Origin: Mermis nigrescens
Lineage: Eukaryota > Nematoda > Enoplea > Mermithida > Mermithidae
Assembly (NCBI GenBank): GCA_036768485.1
Contig: JAVLUZ010000729.1
Coordinates: 372,001-436,000 of the forward strand
Reading direction: 5' to 3'
Length of the DNA: 64,000 bases
Positions within the stretch are counted from its first letter, which is position 1, and each line of letters opens with the position of its first letter. Positions 1 through 11,415 of the stretch are shown here, piece by piece. The translations under genes were made by a program, and so were the position numbers. The notes under the pieces are model-generated. The model had not been told where the DNA came from. It did no database searches and was given only the letters and a program-made list of their open reading frames with translations.

Positions 1-2003
1 ACATCGGTTATATCATCATCACAGTGGCCCCCTATCCCCCCTGGATAGGGGCCTGCTTACCCCTGTTAGATTATTGGACAAACAGATCTATACCTACCTA
101 ATCTATACAAACAATCGAACAGATTTTACTCCAGTGAAAGGAATTTAGAGATTCTAAGCTGCGTATAATGTGCTCTAAATGATAAGAAAATCGAAGATAA
201 ATTTGTTATTCATTATTAATTATAATTACGTTTGGCACACTGTTCCATAGTCAGGTCAAGTGTTTTACCAAATGGGACATCGCAAAAAAGAAATCCTGTT
301 TACTTATATATAGGCAGATGAAATTCACAAAATTTTATGTATTTATTTTTTTCAAATCAAGTTTTACATTACGAACATGGGCCTGACTGAAAAAAGAAGT
401 GCAAAACATGTTTAGCAGATATAGATATGTACGTAGGTAGGTTATGCAAAATCAGAACGAATGAGTGTCTGAACGTTATTCAATTGGAAACACCGTTTTT
501 TCTTTTTCCAGCGATTTGATTGATATTATAGACCAGACCCAAATTTTTTCCACTTTTCCACCCTTTTTCCACTTTTCCACCTTTTTTCCACGATTTTTTG
601 GCAGGTCTAAAAATGATAAGAATAGAGCGCCTGTGTTAAAAAATCAGTGATTTTTAAGTAGAAAATCCCATAAACTCATGTAATAGTGGTGTTTGATGGA
701 CGTTTAGTATTAGTTGCATAAAAATTTCGCGCTGTACTAGGAATATCACGATCAGTATACGTTTTTTTCTGTTGAAACTTGAATTTCCTTTCTTCAGTAA
801 AGCATTTTAGTCAATTCTGAAGTCGCTTCTGACAAAAACTATAATTTATTTAATGGTGTGAAGCGCCAAGAAATTTTGAAATTTTACCTCTCTGAAACGC
901 ATTTTTGCAATTCAAAAACTAATCAAATCAGTGCAAAAGAAAAGGATTTTCAATCGCAGTGAAGTTCCAGACCAGATTGTCGATAAAAATGCTGCTATTG
1001 GCTCGGCGCGGCTTAAAGATTAATAACACGCAAGAATTTAATCAATCCGGCGCGAAAGGCCGGAAAAATTTTCGAAGTTTACTCCTAAAAAATGCATTCT
1101 AAAATTACAAAAATTTTCCACAAATGCCAACCAAGCCCAAAAATTTTTTCCATTTCCCAAAATTTTGGTTGACAAGAAGACCAAAAAGCGGAAAAACGGT
1201 GATTGGAAATAAAAGCTAACATAGACGTTAAAACAAATGACTAGATCCTGCTCTGTGCACCTGCACAAACCACAAAGTAAGCAAAAAAGGTTAATTCGAA
1301 CTTCTTCAGTTTGGGGTTAGTAATAAAATTTCTTGTTGTTGTACTTTTCATACTTTTTATGTAGTGGTAGCACTCCCGCTTAGGTTGTTATTACACCCAC
1401 ATTGGTTGGTTTATTAAGTACTCACGCTTAATTTGAGATTATATGCGTTACCTTGGAACCCACTAGCAGGTTTTAGGCAGTTCACTCCAGTTTCAGTTCC
1501 TTCAGTTTCAATCAATCGCGTCGAGTAGTTAGCACAAGTATTCTAACTGTCATCGATATCTAGCTTGCTTATTTTAGAAAAACTCGAATTTTCACTGAAA
1601 CCTCAAAAAAACCTCAAAAATTCTCAAAAACCTCAAATAGTAAAAATCTCAAAAAAACCTCAAACATAAAAAAACCTCAAAATTTGAGGTAAAACCCCAC
1701 GGTTGGCATGGCAAGCCTGGAGTAAGTTAAGAATATGGTACTTTCAGGATACTTTAAATAAACTTCAGAAGAGTGGATTTTTTTGCTCAGTACTTAGAAC
1801 ATGCTAAAAGAAAGCGCGGAAAAAAATATTCATCCGTCTATGATCAATATTACAAAAGCTATGGGTTTCGTTAATTAGCCTTTTATCGACCTACGCAAGC
1901 ATCTACTCGACCTAAGTATTTGAAGATTCAAACAGCTGAATGCATTTTCACATGTAGATCCCCAATTTACGTCAATATAAGCATCTTTCCATCGACCTAA
2001 GCA
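1..2003. other. Intergenic or intronic, no gene seen
   Basis: AT-rich sequence with no convincing exon on either strand. The only ordered structure is the A-rich CCTCAAAA array near 1600-1690 and degenerate copies of the CTAAGCATCTA unit from about 1890 that precede the inverted-repeat element starting at 2004. Short ORFs here have no splice signals or recognisable protein content. Confidence 0.6.
1598..1690. repeat. Degenerate A-rich tandem repeat (CCTCAAAAA)
   Basis: The word CCTCAAAAA or a close variant recurs about eight times over roughly 90 bases. It is a simple low-complexity array with no coding content. Confidence 0.7.
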
Positions 2004-2109
2004 GGCAGTGATTATTGGTCAATGTTGGCCCCAAATTTTTCGTTAAAGGCCAATATTGGCCAATAACGCGTGCATTAGGGGCCAATATTTGCAAGATTTA
2101 AAATTCATA

Positions 2110-2180
2110 AAAAGCTTCACGTCCGTGGGTTTCGAACCCCGTACTTTCGTGTTGTTAAACTCACGCGCGCACACTGCGCC
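2110..2180 (-). other. tRNA-like sequence (degenerate A and B boxes)
   Basis: On the minus strand TGGCGCAGTGTG resembles a pol III A box and GGGGTTCGAAACC resembles a B box, at tRNA-like spacing. The flanks do not form a convincing acceptor stem. It is probably a tRNA-derived SINE head or a dead tRNA carried inside the MULE-like element. Confidence 0.35.
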
Positions 2181-2683
2181 ATAGCGAAACTGTGATCAAG
2201 ATTCTGAAGAATGATACTAATGCTACCTATCTGTTATATACAGTAGACGCAGTTAATATTTTTGTTTGAAAGAGATTGCTTATCCTATCTTTTATGCCTA
2301 TGTAGATTGAATTGTATGGTAGGTATTTCTAATTGTCGTTGGTTTGCCTTATGTATTGCAAAATCCTACATATGTACCTACATAAATACATATATACGTA
2401 CATGTGTGCATAAATATTCTAATGCCATGTCAGTATGCGATTTCAAATAGCTAGGTAGAGGTTACCTATCTATGTAGCAGGACAATAGGTACGTATAAAG
2501 GTACCTACGCAACTATAGTGTGTTTCATTTGATCGAGGGTTTTTTGAAAAGTATAGAGTGGCTACAAAAATGTTTTATACTAATGCGACAGCAAATAGGT
2601 ATATTCTACAGAATATCGAGTTGCATTATGATCTTTGATACTGCTAAGAGGCAAGGCTGCATCATATAGGTATGTACTTATAG

Positions 2684-2942
2684 GCATACATGGGCAGCAA
2701 GAAAATTCTGGGGGTGCAAGATTTTTTTAAGGTCAAAAATGGCCTTAAAAATGGTGGTATGGCGATAAAAACACCATTTTTCGACGTTTCTCATCAAGCA
2801 CTATCCATTGGCATCAAAAAATTGCGAAAAAAAGAAAAAAAATTTCAAAAATTGAATTCTGGGGGGGTATTTTGATTTCTGGGGGGTATTTTGGTTTCTG
2901 GGGGTGCATACCCCCAAACCCAACCCCCACGCCCAGGTGTGA
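2684..2942 (+). mobile_element. Family A MITE, plus orientation
   Basis: Starts GCATACATGGGCAGCA and ends GCCCAGGTGTG, with the shared core GCACTATCCATTGGCATC. Ends are imperfect inverted repeats (CCATACSTGGGC). Short ORFs inside recur in every copy and have no function that I can see. Confidence 0.85.
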
Positions 2943-3127
2943 AAGCCACTTTTGCAGCCTGGTTTATGCGGACTAAATTCAGCGGAACAGCTTTCCAATA
3001 AACGAAACAGACTATACTTTTTAAGAATTTTAAATTTTGCAAATATTGGCCCCTAGTGCACGCGTTATTGGCCAAAATTGGCCTTTAACGAAAAATTCGG
3101 GGCCAACATTGGCCAATAATCACTGCC

Positions 3128-3262
3128 ACCTAAGCATCTATACATCTACTTAAGCATCTATACATCGACCTAAGCATCTATACATCGACCTAAGCATCTA
3201 TACATCGACCTAAGCATCTATACATCGACCTAAGCATCTATACATTGACCTGAGCAGGATCG
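3128..3262. repeat. 20-bp tandem repeat CCTAAGCATCTATACATCGA
   Basis: About six and a half head-to-tail copies of a 20-bp unit, nearly identical in the middle and degenerate at both edges. The units are contiguous with no spacers, so this is a minisatellite. Confidence 0.9.
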
Positions 3263-4944
3263 ATCTCGACCTAAGCAGCTAAAAACACCTTTTCAGATAT
3301 ACTAAGCCTAAGCCTAAGTATGTTAGAAGCAAAAACTTAGATTTTCCTATCCTATCGAGTAAAACCGAAAAAACATGCAAAAAAAATTTAAATTTTTTAA
3401 AGTTTTTTTAAAATTTCAAACAGCTTTCCGCGCCTTTTTTTCTTTTTTATCCGTCATTGCTATGCTTCCTTCCCTTATTTCAGCCCATATTATTTATTTC
3501 TGACAAATGTGTTAGTCCTTGAATCGAGCCGTTTAATCGTCCCAACCAACACTCAAATCGACAGTTGCCTGCAACTTTGCAAGTATGGCTCAGATTTTCA
3601 CCAAATTTTTTCCGCGCTTCAATTTATCATTTTCTACCAGTCTGGCACAAAAATTTTGGCATTCCGTACTCGTTTTGCTCCTTTTGTAAAAGTACCATAT
3701 TCTTAACTTTAGCCGGCAAGCCTGGTGGCCCTGCGCCTCACAGTAATAAATTTGAAACTTTTTTATGAATGGAACAAGCTAAACGTTAAAACCTGCTTAC
3801 ATTGCCCACCCATTTTATAGAGTGATTTAGCGTAAAACAATAAAAGCATTCAACAATTCTAAAATGTTAGGTACTGAAAATAGAATTCTGGGGTCCACAG
3901 TAGTCTTCGAGGGCTTTTGAATTTTGCAGCATGGGGAGTGTATTAATCCTGCCCCCATGATCACGTTCGGTTGTGATAGTATGTAGCGTGCTTCAGCTGC
4001 TATTCAATTCAAAACACGGTGTTATCTTAGAACATCTTTACTAACCTATGCGGAATACACACAACAGGTTGCTGAATCCAACAGCTCTGGTCTATTTCAC
4101 AAAAGTTTGGGCATAAATTTTATAAGCTTTGTCCGAGAACTAGCAGACAGATTGCTATTATAGCATTGATTTTGTGAAGTCAGAGGCAGGGCAAGGCAGC
4201 CTGAGAATTTGGCAGCTGAAGAGGGGAATGGATATATGTACATACGTATTTTCACTATGTATAAACGGCAAAATCAGCATTTAAAGGCTTACTATACTTG
4301 ACTTAACAATATATGATTTTAGCATTTTTTAGAATCAGCAATCAAAGAGCTTTCTGCAGTATGTGCTTTAAGCTCAGACGCTACAGTAATAAGCTTACTG
4401 TAAGCCTTCGAACACAAAGTGGTTGCTGATCAGATCACTCAAAAAGTGTTTCATACCTTTTAGGTTTGTTGAGCAAATCTCAGGAACCACTGTTCCAATT
4501 TTGAAAAAAGAAAATGGTTTATGTGGAAAATTGCGGGGAGCACTTATTTTGCCGAAAAATCAAATTTTCTTGTTATTGTAGCCTGTCACCTTTAAAAAAT
4601 AACAAAATTTGCTCAGGTTCCCACTTACTGTGTACTACAGGAAAGCTCGATAGTAGCTAAATAGTTGCGTCTTAAGATGGGCTTTCTTTCACAGCAAACG
4701 CGGTTAAACAAGGTTTGCTCGTTCTTCCGGTTTGCTCAACACAAATTTGTGTAAGGGGGCAGCCATATTTGAAAAAAATTCTCCGAGCAGTGGCTCTTTA
4801 ATTACTTCACATGATTCAACGATTAAGGATCAAATAATGTGCAATAGACGATAGCCAACCGGAGAAAGACCTCACGCCGATTGGCTGAATTTTAACCGCT
4901 TTGGAATCACATTGCTGTAAAACAGTCTCTAAAATTTTGAAACA
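3263..4944. other. No gene seen
   Basis: AT-rich sequence without recognisable exons. It contains scattered fragments of the family D element (for example the CTATTTCACAAAAGTTTGG stretch near 4093). Nothing else is supported. Confidence 0.55.
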
Positions 4945-5184
4945 GACTATTATCTGTTTCGACGAAACCTTGTGCATGGATCACAACGTCCACGTAAATC
5001 GATTACAAAAGTGCCTTATACTAAAGCGGCAATCACGATACTTTGCACAACAATTGATAAGCATATAAAGTTTTACTATGCAAAATTGTATTACAGTAAG
5101 CTGCCTAGAAACCACTTTTGTTGCTGCTGATCGCTGAAAATTGATTGCCATGCCCAAGGATTCGTGAAATAGGCTATAGTTTTT
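4945..5184. mobile_element. Family D2 MITE (TA-flanked, GTCTGTTTCACGAAAC ends)
   Basis: Its interior matches 34851-35096 closely (the ACGAAACCTTGTGC start, the AATTGATAAG middle, the GATTCGTGAAATAGGCTATA end). The two ends are inverted repeats. The copy at 34.85 kb shows a TA dinucleotide at each end, as in Tc1/mariner-type MITEs. No ORF. Confidence 0.65.
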
Positions 5185-5404
5185 GACGCTAGGAATAAAG
5201 ATGTTATTTATTTTAGACCAAACCCAAAATTCGTGGAGCTAAACTAAGCCAAAGTTGCAATTTTTCCAAAATTTTTTCAAAAAATCTTTAAGCTTTTAGT
5301 CTGTTTCATTTATTCAAGAGATTTTTCAATATTTTTCTGGAGGCAATAGTAAACGTAAAAGACCATTCATCGTGATTCGATGCTTGCATTTTTAATACAC
5401 TGGA

Positions 5405-5632
5405 CCATACTTGGGCAGCAAGAAAATGCTGGGGAGGGGGGGGTGCAAGATTTTTCAAAGGTCAAAAAATGGCCTTAAAAATGGTGGTATGGCGGAAAAA
5501 ACACCATTTTTCTACGTTTCTCATCGAGCACTATCCATTGGCATTAAAAATTTGCGAAAAAAACAAAAATAATTTAAAAATTTGATTTCTAGGGGAGTTT
5601 CTTGGTTGCTCGGGGGCTGCATACCCCCCAAC
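5405..5632 (+). mobile_element. Family A MITE, plus orientation (3' truncated)
   Basis: Begins CCATACTTGGGCAGCAAG and carries the GCACTATCCATTGGCAT core. It runs directly into an inverted copy at 5633, so the pair forms a near-palindrome of about 480 bases. Confidence 0.85.
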
Positions 5633-5886
5633 CACACCTGGGCGTGGGGGGGTTTGGGGGGTATGCACCCCCCAGAAACAAAATACCCCCCAGAAATCAA
5701 AATACCCCAGAATTCAATTTTTGAAAATTTTTTTCGCTTTTTTCGCAATTTTTTGATGCCAATGGATAGTGCTTGATGAGGAACGTCGAAAAATGGTGTT
5801 TTTATCACCATACCATCGTTTTTAAGGCCATTTTTTGACCTTCAAAAAATCTTGCACCCCAGAAATTTCTTGCTGCCCACGTATGC
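5633..5886 (-). mobile_element. Family A MITE, minus orientation
   Basis: Begins CCACACCTGGGCGTGGGG and ends CTTGCTGCCCACGTATG, the reverse complement of a full copy. It abuts the plus-oriented copy at 5405-5632. Confidence 0.85.
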
Positions 5887-6000
5887 CCCCAACCCCCAAG
5901 CCCAGGCGTGCACTAGACCGTCTATATAAATTCAACTCAGGCATTTAAACAGTGCTGGGACATAGTCTGCTAGATAAAAGTAAGTATGCTGGATAAAAGG

Positions 6001-6070
6001 TAGCGTTGGAATCGAACCCGAATTGCTTCGACGGTCAAGCATACGTTTTACCACTGTGCTATGTCGGAGT
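6001..6070 (-). other. tRNA-like sequence with good A and B boxes
   Basis: On the minus strand ACATAGCACAGTGG fits the pol III A box and GGTTCGATTCC is a perfect B box, about 35 bases apart. An anticodon-arm-like segment lies between them. The two ends do not pair as an acceptor stem, so a tRNA-derived SINE head or a degenerate tRNA is more likely than a working tRNA gene. The flanking phrase AGTGCTGGGACATAGT recurs at about 6263. Confidence 0.45.
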
Positions 6071-6689
6071 TCGCGGCGCTTCTTAAAATTTCAGTCTATT
6101 TGTTTTTAAAGTGTCAACTTAAAATTGCTGAATGCGTGACTTTTCTCTGCTAGTTGATTGATCTGTTGGAAGACGAGAATGAATTATGTCGCAAAAATTT
6201 TTATTGAAAAACCCTTCTTTGCTAAGCAGCTACATTGAGCACTAATAAAGTACAGTAAACAAGTGCTGGGACATAGTTATTGTAGCTTTACATTATTGTA
6301 GCCCCCGAAAACATTTATTGAAAAAGCTCTCGGATAAATAAAACAGACTGTAGCTTATTGCCTGCAACTTTCGCAGTTTTCAAGATAATTGCACTAAACT
6401 TTTTTCAGTAGAACAAAAATGGATGCACTTTACACTGACAGATTACATACTTATGTCTACGTTTGTACACTTTACACTATAGATTTTGTACAAAATCGTC
6501 ATCCCCAAAGAAAAAAATTACTATAGCATAGTCAACTTTTTATTGTGGCAAAATTTTTTTCATTTGCCATGTCAATGCCTATTCAGCTTATTCTGGCCAG
6601 AAAAATCGCGAAAAAATTTGGGCAGCAGCGCAAGCTACAACAGTTTTATGAGTTTGACTCATGACAACTGTTGATAGAGAATCAAATGT

Positions 6690-6839
6690 TTCATACAAGT
6701 TTGGCAATACATTTTTAAAATACTAAGTCCAACAATAAGCTGACAGATTGCGATTATAGCTCTGATCGTAATCCGTCGGCTTACCCTTCGAGTAATTCCT
6801 TGAAAATTATGCCCAGACTTATGTGAAACAGACTATAAC
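6690..6839. mobile_element. Family D1 MITE
   Basis: Shares the CTGACAGATTGCGATTATAG core and the GTGAAACAGACTATA end with copies at about 10640-10808 and 31598-31765. The ends are inverted repeats of AGTCTGTTTCAC. No coding content. Confidence 0.6.
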
Positions 6840-7149
6840 AGTGCACCATTTCGCTTCATGAAGTTTTGGTTTAGTGTAAAATGAATAACATTTTCAAAAA
6901 TACTCTATATAGTTGATTTTTAGGGTATGTCAATTTTTGACTTGTTTTGTTACATGGATGGTCGGATTTCTCTCCTAACACAATTACGAAAGTGTCTCAA
7001 ATAATGCAACAGGAGTGATATATTCTTAAAGCGGGATTCAGGATGACCAATCACATTGTCGAGTGGAGCAGCAAGCTTATCACATTTCCAAAACACTTTT
7101 GTAGCCAATTCATGTGGATTAGCTTTGACGAAAAAGCTGACGTATAAAT

Positions 7150-7818
7150 GAAACAGGCTATATTACCTCACTTTGTTTTCAACTAATGGTAAATAATTAT
7201 TGTTTAGCCGATCAAGCTACAGAAAAAAGAAAACTATTTGATGATGCAAGTAAGCCGAACATGCCAAAATTGAATTAAGATAAACCAAAATTATACTTAA
7301 GCCCACGACGAAACCTAAAATAAGCAGCGAGCTTTTACTAAAGTGAAAAATCAGTAACGTATACACATAATTTTGCGTTCGAGACGCTTCGCCAACGAAG
7401 AAATTGGATGTGCCGGCGCTCACATGCGTGCTAAATACAAGGGTCAACAGAATAAAACGAAAAGAATACATGTCAAACAAACGTGGAAAACGCGCAAAAA
7501 TAATACAACGTATCCGGCGATGCAACAAACGCGTGTAAACCTGATAAAAAATCGAGCTATGGGTCCTAAATTGAACTGAAGTAATGGGTTTCCGAGCGCC
7601 ACTTAAAGTGTTAAACAGAAAGCTAGACTTTGAAGCGATTCAATCGTGACTAGGCAATTCACTTTGCACGCCATTAAACTAAAACACTATTAAACTAACG
7701 CAGTGTAAACATGCTTCAAAATAAATAAACAAGAAACAAAATTATTACTAATTTACGGCGAAGCTAATGGTATTATAATAAAGAGTCAGTTAGCTTTACA
7801 ATAGGGCAAAGGACAGCA
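7150..7818. other. No gene supported
   Basis: A hydrophobic open frame on the minus strand (7217-7528) and an overlapping basic one on the plus strand (7373-7579) have no homology I recognise and no splice context. I do not call either a gene. Confidence 0.5.
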
Positions 7819-8086
7819 CCATACGTGGGCAGCACCGAAATTCTGCGGGGGGGGTGCAAGACTTTTCAAAGGTCAAAAAATGGCCTTAAAAACGATGGTA
7901 TGGCGAAAAAACACCATTTTTCAGCGTTTCTCATCGAGCACTATCCATTGGCATCAAAAAATTGGGAAATAAACAAAAGATTTCAAAAATTGAATTCTGG
8001 GGGTATTTTGATTTCCGGGAGGGATATTTTAGTTTCTCGGGGGGGGAGTGCATACCCTCCCCTAAACCCTTCACGCCCAGGTGTGG
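7819..8086 (+). mobile_element. Family A MITE, plus orientation
   Basis: A full copy from CCATACGTGGGCAGCACC to GCCCAGGTGTGG. It lies about 100 bases downstream of the stop codon of the MBD-gene terminal exon, so it may fall in that gene's 3' UTR or just beyond it. Confidence 0.9.
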
Positions 8087-8189
8087 ACAGCACTGTAGTC
8101 GGTTCCGTTTACTGCTAAGATAGGTTTCCCGCACAAAATCATCTAGTGGTGTAAACAGCAAACGTTACAGTATCCGACGGCACGAAAAA

Positions 8190-8365
8190 TCAAAATACAG
8201 ACGTAGCCCAATTAATGAGATCGATTATACAACACGCTACGGATTCCTCGATTTCGTCATCGTCTTCGACAACGCTATTTTTTCGGCTGATACCCGATTC
8301 CAATGTCCCGTATTTGACGGCATTAAAATGGTCCTCGTGTGAAAGAGGCGACTCGACGAACGATA
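8190..8365 (-). CDS. MBD-domain gene, terminal coding exon (exon 8)
   Basis: Last coding exon of the minus-strand gene running from about 25.4 kb. The acceptor is GCTTCTAG at 8366-8373. Two bases complete the codon left by exon 7, then 57 codons follow before TGA at 8190-8192. The encoded tail is polar, with an acidic patch (VVEDDDEIEES) and ends IIDLINWATSVF. I recognise no domain. With this stop the protein ends about 90 residues after the MBD exon, so no DDT, PHD or bromodomain follows in this reading. An alternative is that this is a lone alternative 3' exon of a longer gene. Confidence 0.6.
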
Positions 8366-8814
8366 CTAGAAGCGAATGGCGACGTAAAATAGATTTTACA
8401 AAAAAACCAGTGTAAAGTGTAGATTAAAACATGAAGTAAACGATTTGTGTAAAGTACTTTACACTGAAATTATAAAATAGAACATGACGGTAAACGAGAT
8501 AATGGCCCTTGATTTAATTGCTCCGAGCTCTTTACTTAAACTAATGGTTTTTGTTTTAAATTGTTTTAAATTGGGCCCTTTGTTCAAAGGACGTACCTGT
8601 GTGCAAAGTAAATGAAAGTAAGAGATGTAAAGCACTTATGCTTTCAAACAGACGACGCCAATGCGAACTTCAGGAATTTCGATTCAAATTCTAAAGCCGA
8701 TCGAATTAAAAAGTGCGGACTTTAGACAATTTTTTGAGTGTAAAGTGGCTATTATTATACTTTACACTTCATCTTCGCATTATAAAATTTGAATAATTAA
8801 CAGTATAAAGTTAC

Positions 8815-8914
8815 CTTTACTACAATCGGCCGGCAACTTCTTTGTCGATTGCTTGCCGGCTATGCTCGCGCGTTGTATGCTCGAAATCATCTCCTTTACA
8901 TCGGATTCGCTCAT
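8815..8914 (-). CDS. MBD-domain gene, exon 7
   Basis: Acceptor TATTTTAAG and donor AAAG|GTAACT bracket 100 bases that open phase 0 and close phase 1, matching exon 6 before it and exon 8 after it. The segment starts MSESDVKEMISSIQ and is basic toward its end (GKQSTKKLPADCSK). The ATG at the exon start follows an acceptor and is not needed as an initiator. Function of this part is unknown. Confidence 0.6.
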
Positions 8915-9192
8915 CTTAAAATACGAATAAATCCGGCGATTTTCATTGACATTTCTGTTTATTATGAATAAATAGTTTATCTTCAAAATGCTACGAATGT
9001 TTGAATTATTCGTACATAATTGCATTATAAATAACTATTTAAAACACTGAACGCTTTACACTGAAATTTCAATTTCCAGGTATTAAATTGATCAATTTCA
9101 CTAAATGTAAGCATACGGTTACTTATGTACATGCATGCCAAAAATTTAATCGTTCCTCGTCCCCCAAATTCAGAAACTTTTGAACCTTCCCC

Positions 9193-9455
9193 ACCACACC
9201 TGGGCGTGGGGGGTTGGGGGATGCACCCCCCAGAAACCAAAATACCCCCCCCAGAAATCAAAAGACCCCCACAGAATTCAATTTTTGAAAATTTTTTTCG
9301 TTTTTTTCGCAATTTTTTGATGCCAATGGATAGTGCTTGATGAGAAACGTCGAAAAATGGTGTTTTTATCGCCATACCACCATTTTTAAGGCCATTTTTA
9401 GACCTTCAAAAAATCTTGCACCCCCCCCCCAGAATTTTCTTGCTGCCCACGTATG
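9193..9455 (-). mobile_element. Family A MITE, minus orientation
   Basis: Runs from CCACACCTGGGCGTGGGG to TTGCTGCCCACGTATG. It lies in the intron between exons 6 and 7 of the MBD gene. The 116-residue frame that crosses it is a repeat artefact. Confidence 0.9.
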
Positions 9456-9962
9456 TTCCTCACCCATTGTTGAAAAAAATTTGCATTTTCGGCCTTTTAA
9501 GGTCTTTTTGCAATTTTTGGCCAGAAATTCAAGTTCGTTTATTATCTCTCTTGAAAATGGTCGGCGACCCTCCCCACATACAAAATTTCGAGCTATTTAA
9601 TGTGTGGCAACTTACATTTTTTATTCCGACTTGCGTAGCGCAGAAATATTCGCCAACTATCACTTTGCTACTGAATGTAAAGTATTCGACGCTGATCAGC
9701 TGGTCAGCCGGCTGTTTCTTCAAATACTGAAAAATCAGTTTAGATTAAACGCCCGAAAAATAAGACGCGTATAAAATATTCGATCGAAAACGTTCTGCGA
9801 CTCTTACTTAACACAAAAGCGGTAATTCAAATAAATATAGCGTGAAATGAGCCAAACTTTTTAGTGCTGCGATTTACACAAAACTCGTGTTTTACGCCGC
9901 ACTATACTTTACTAAACGAGCAATTTACGCCTCACAAATTTCAGTTTCTACCACGAGAGTGC

Positions 9963-10134
9963 GGGCACGTAGCTGGCCGTCCTATTTAGGAGGGAGTCAA
10001 CATCAATTTTGGGGGGACTAAGCCCAAAAAAGTCAAAAATAGCACAAAATCATGGTAAAAAATCCTATTTTTCCGATTTTCCTGAAATTGGGGGAAACCG
10101 GACCCCCCATTCCCCCCACAACTACGTGCCTGCG
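9963..10134. mobile_element. Family F MITE (GGCACGTAGCTG ends)
   Basis: About 170 bases bounded by GGCACGTAGCTGG and CAACTACGTGCCTGC, which are inverted repeats. The interior (AAAAATAGCACAAAA, CCTATTTTTCCGATTTTC) recurs at 16189-16356 and 17460-17618. Confidence 0.75.
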
Positions 10135-11206
10135 AGAGTGCAAGCGCTAATTACTCGGATGGAATAAATATAAATAACTCGCTACACTAGCTTTTATCGC
10201 ATTCGGAAACCAAATATGCATTCTTTCTTGCATAAATCCAAATTTCAATTTGATAAACACTTTACACACCGCACTGACGAACACCTTACTTTACACATCC
10301 ACGCGTTTTTATGCATTAAATATATTTTTTACTCGAACAGATCCTGGAAGGAAACGCGCCGCACTCTGCCTCCATGCTTTACACAAATCGCCATTTTTTA
10401 CCGCTATTTACGCAAGGCGCGCCACACTGTAAGCAAAGCACGGGCTAGTGCCGTACTTTTCAAACACAACAGCTTTAAGTCGTTGATAACGTTCTTACTA
10501 GCAAAATAGGCTCAAGAATGAAACGCGCCTTATTTCGTCACTACGGTTTACACCAATAAATGTATTAAGCCGTACTTTATACAAAAGTCACTGACGAGCG
10601 CCGCACTTTACACAAGCGCGCGCTTTAAAGCGATATACTTACAGTTTGTTTCACATAACTGCAAAAATTTTAAGAATTTTTTCGACAGGTGGTAGCTCAC
10701 AGATAACGTAAAATTATATAACAGATCAATGCTATAATAGCAATCTGTCGACTTATTGTCGGAAATAATTTTTAAAACTAATGCTTAAACTTGCGTGAAA
10801 CAGTCTATACGTGTTTTCACTCAAGTTCATTAGCAAGATACGCCGAATTTTCGCATATCAATTCTTAAAATTTTTTTAATTATTGTAAAATAGTTTTAAT
10901 TCTAATATCTTATATAAAAATATAATTAATAAAAATTTCAATATAAAATACAAATAGTAGAAATATTAAGACATAAATTACTTTCTAAAACTATTTCAAA
11001 TTAGTTTAAATCAAAATCTTAATATAAAATATAAAGCATAAAAATCGTAATCTAAAAACATTCAAATCGAGTTTTTACACGCCGCACTTTACGCATAGCA
11101 TTGACGAGTGACGCACTTTACACAAACAATTACAAATTTATTTTTTGTTTACATTCATTTTGCATACTTACATATTTTTTACATTGTTTACATTACATTC
11201 GCTTAC
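10135..11206. other. Intron of the MBD gene, no exon seen
   Basis: Contains a family D1 MITE and many copies of the word CTTTACAC (for example CGCCGCACTTTACACAA at about 10601 and GACGCACTTTACACAA at about 11110), as well as an AT-rich stretch at 10860-11050. No coding exon is supported. Confidence 0.5.
10640..10808. mobile_element. Family D1 MITE
   Basis: From ACAGTTTGTTTCACATAACT to CTTGCGTGAAACAGTCTA, ends inverted. The core CTATAATAGCAATCTGTCGA matches the copies at 6690-6839 and 31598-31765. No ORF. Confidence 0.65.
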
Positions 11207-11415
11207 TCGAGCTATCTCGGCCACTGAGGCGAATTTGCGGCCGCACGGCGAGTAGTAGAGAACGTCGCCGCGAACGCCCGACGCCGAAATGGCGCGAACG
11301 CACGTCTGACGACGCCAGCCGACGTTCAACGGGCGACGCGCGACGTCGGCGTCGACGACGCGTCTTCCGACGATCGGCGGACGGCAAATAGACGACGATG
11401 GCTTGTCGATGGCAC
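11207..11415 (-). CDS. Methyl-CpG-binding (MBD/TAM) domain exon (exon 6)
   Basis: This 69-residue exon encodes a recognisable MBD domain. A basic RRVVDADVARRPL block is followed by GWRRQTCVRA and then GDVLYYSPCGRKF, the GW...YYSPCG signature of MBD/TAM domains. The spacing of the basic block, R-P-L and GW is most like the BAZ2/Toutatis type, with MBD2/3-type as the alternative. Such domains bind DNA, sometimes methylated CpG, in chromatin. Acceptor TTTAAAG (phase 1) and donor CGA|GTAAGC (phase 0) are clean and fit exons 5 and 7. GC content is far above that of the flanking introns. The usual YL after the PCG segment is not in this exon. Confidence 0.75.

Larger units (their letters stand above)
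2004..3127. mobile_element. MULE-like non-autonomous element with ~105-bp TIRs
   Basis: The first ~105 bases (GGCAGTGATTATTGG onward, to about 2110) reappear as a reverse complement at about 3025-3127. Both ends are flanked by the 9-mer ACCTAAGCA (1995-2003 and 3128-3136). Long TIRs with a 9-bp duplication are typical of Mutator-like elements. The caveat is that ACCTAAGCA is also part of the local 20-bp tandem repeat, so the duplication could be a property of the target. No transposase ORF is present inside. The interior holds a tRNA-like segment and one copy of the family A element. Confidence 0.6.

Noticed and set aside
3128..3262. Possible CRISPR-like repeat
   Set aside because: Contiguous 20-bp units with no unique spacers in a eukaryotic context; it is a minisatellite.
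7217..7528. Hydrophobic 103-residue ORF
   Set aside because: Looks partly like a signal or membrane protein, but AT-rich DNA gives such frames easily and there is no homology, splice or neighbour support.
9025..9375. 116-residue ORF with SIGIKKLRKKRKKF
   Set aside because: This peptide recurs in every family A MITE copy and only reflects the repeat core.
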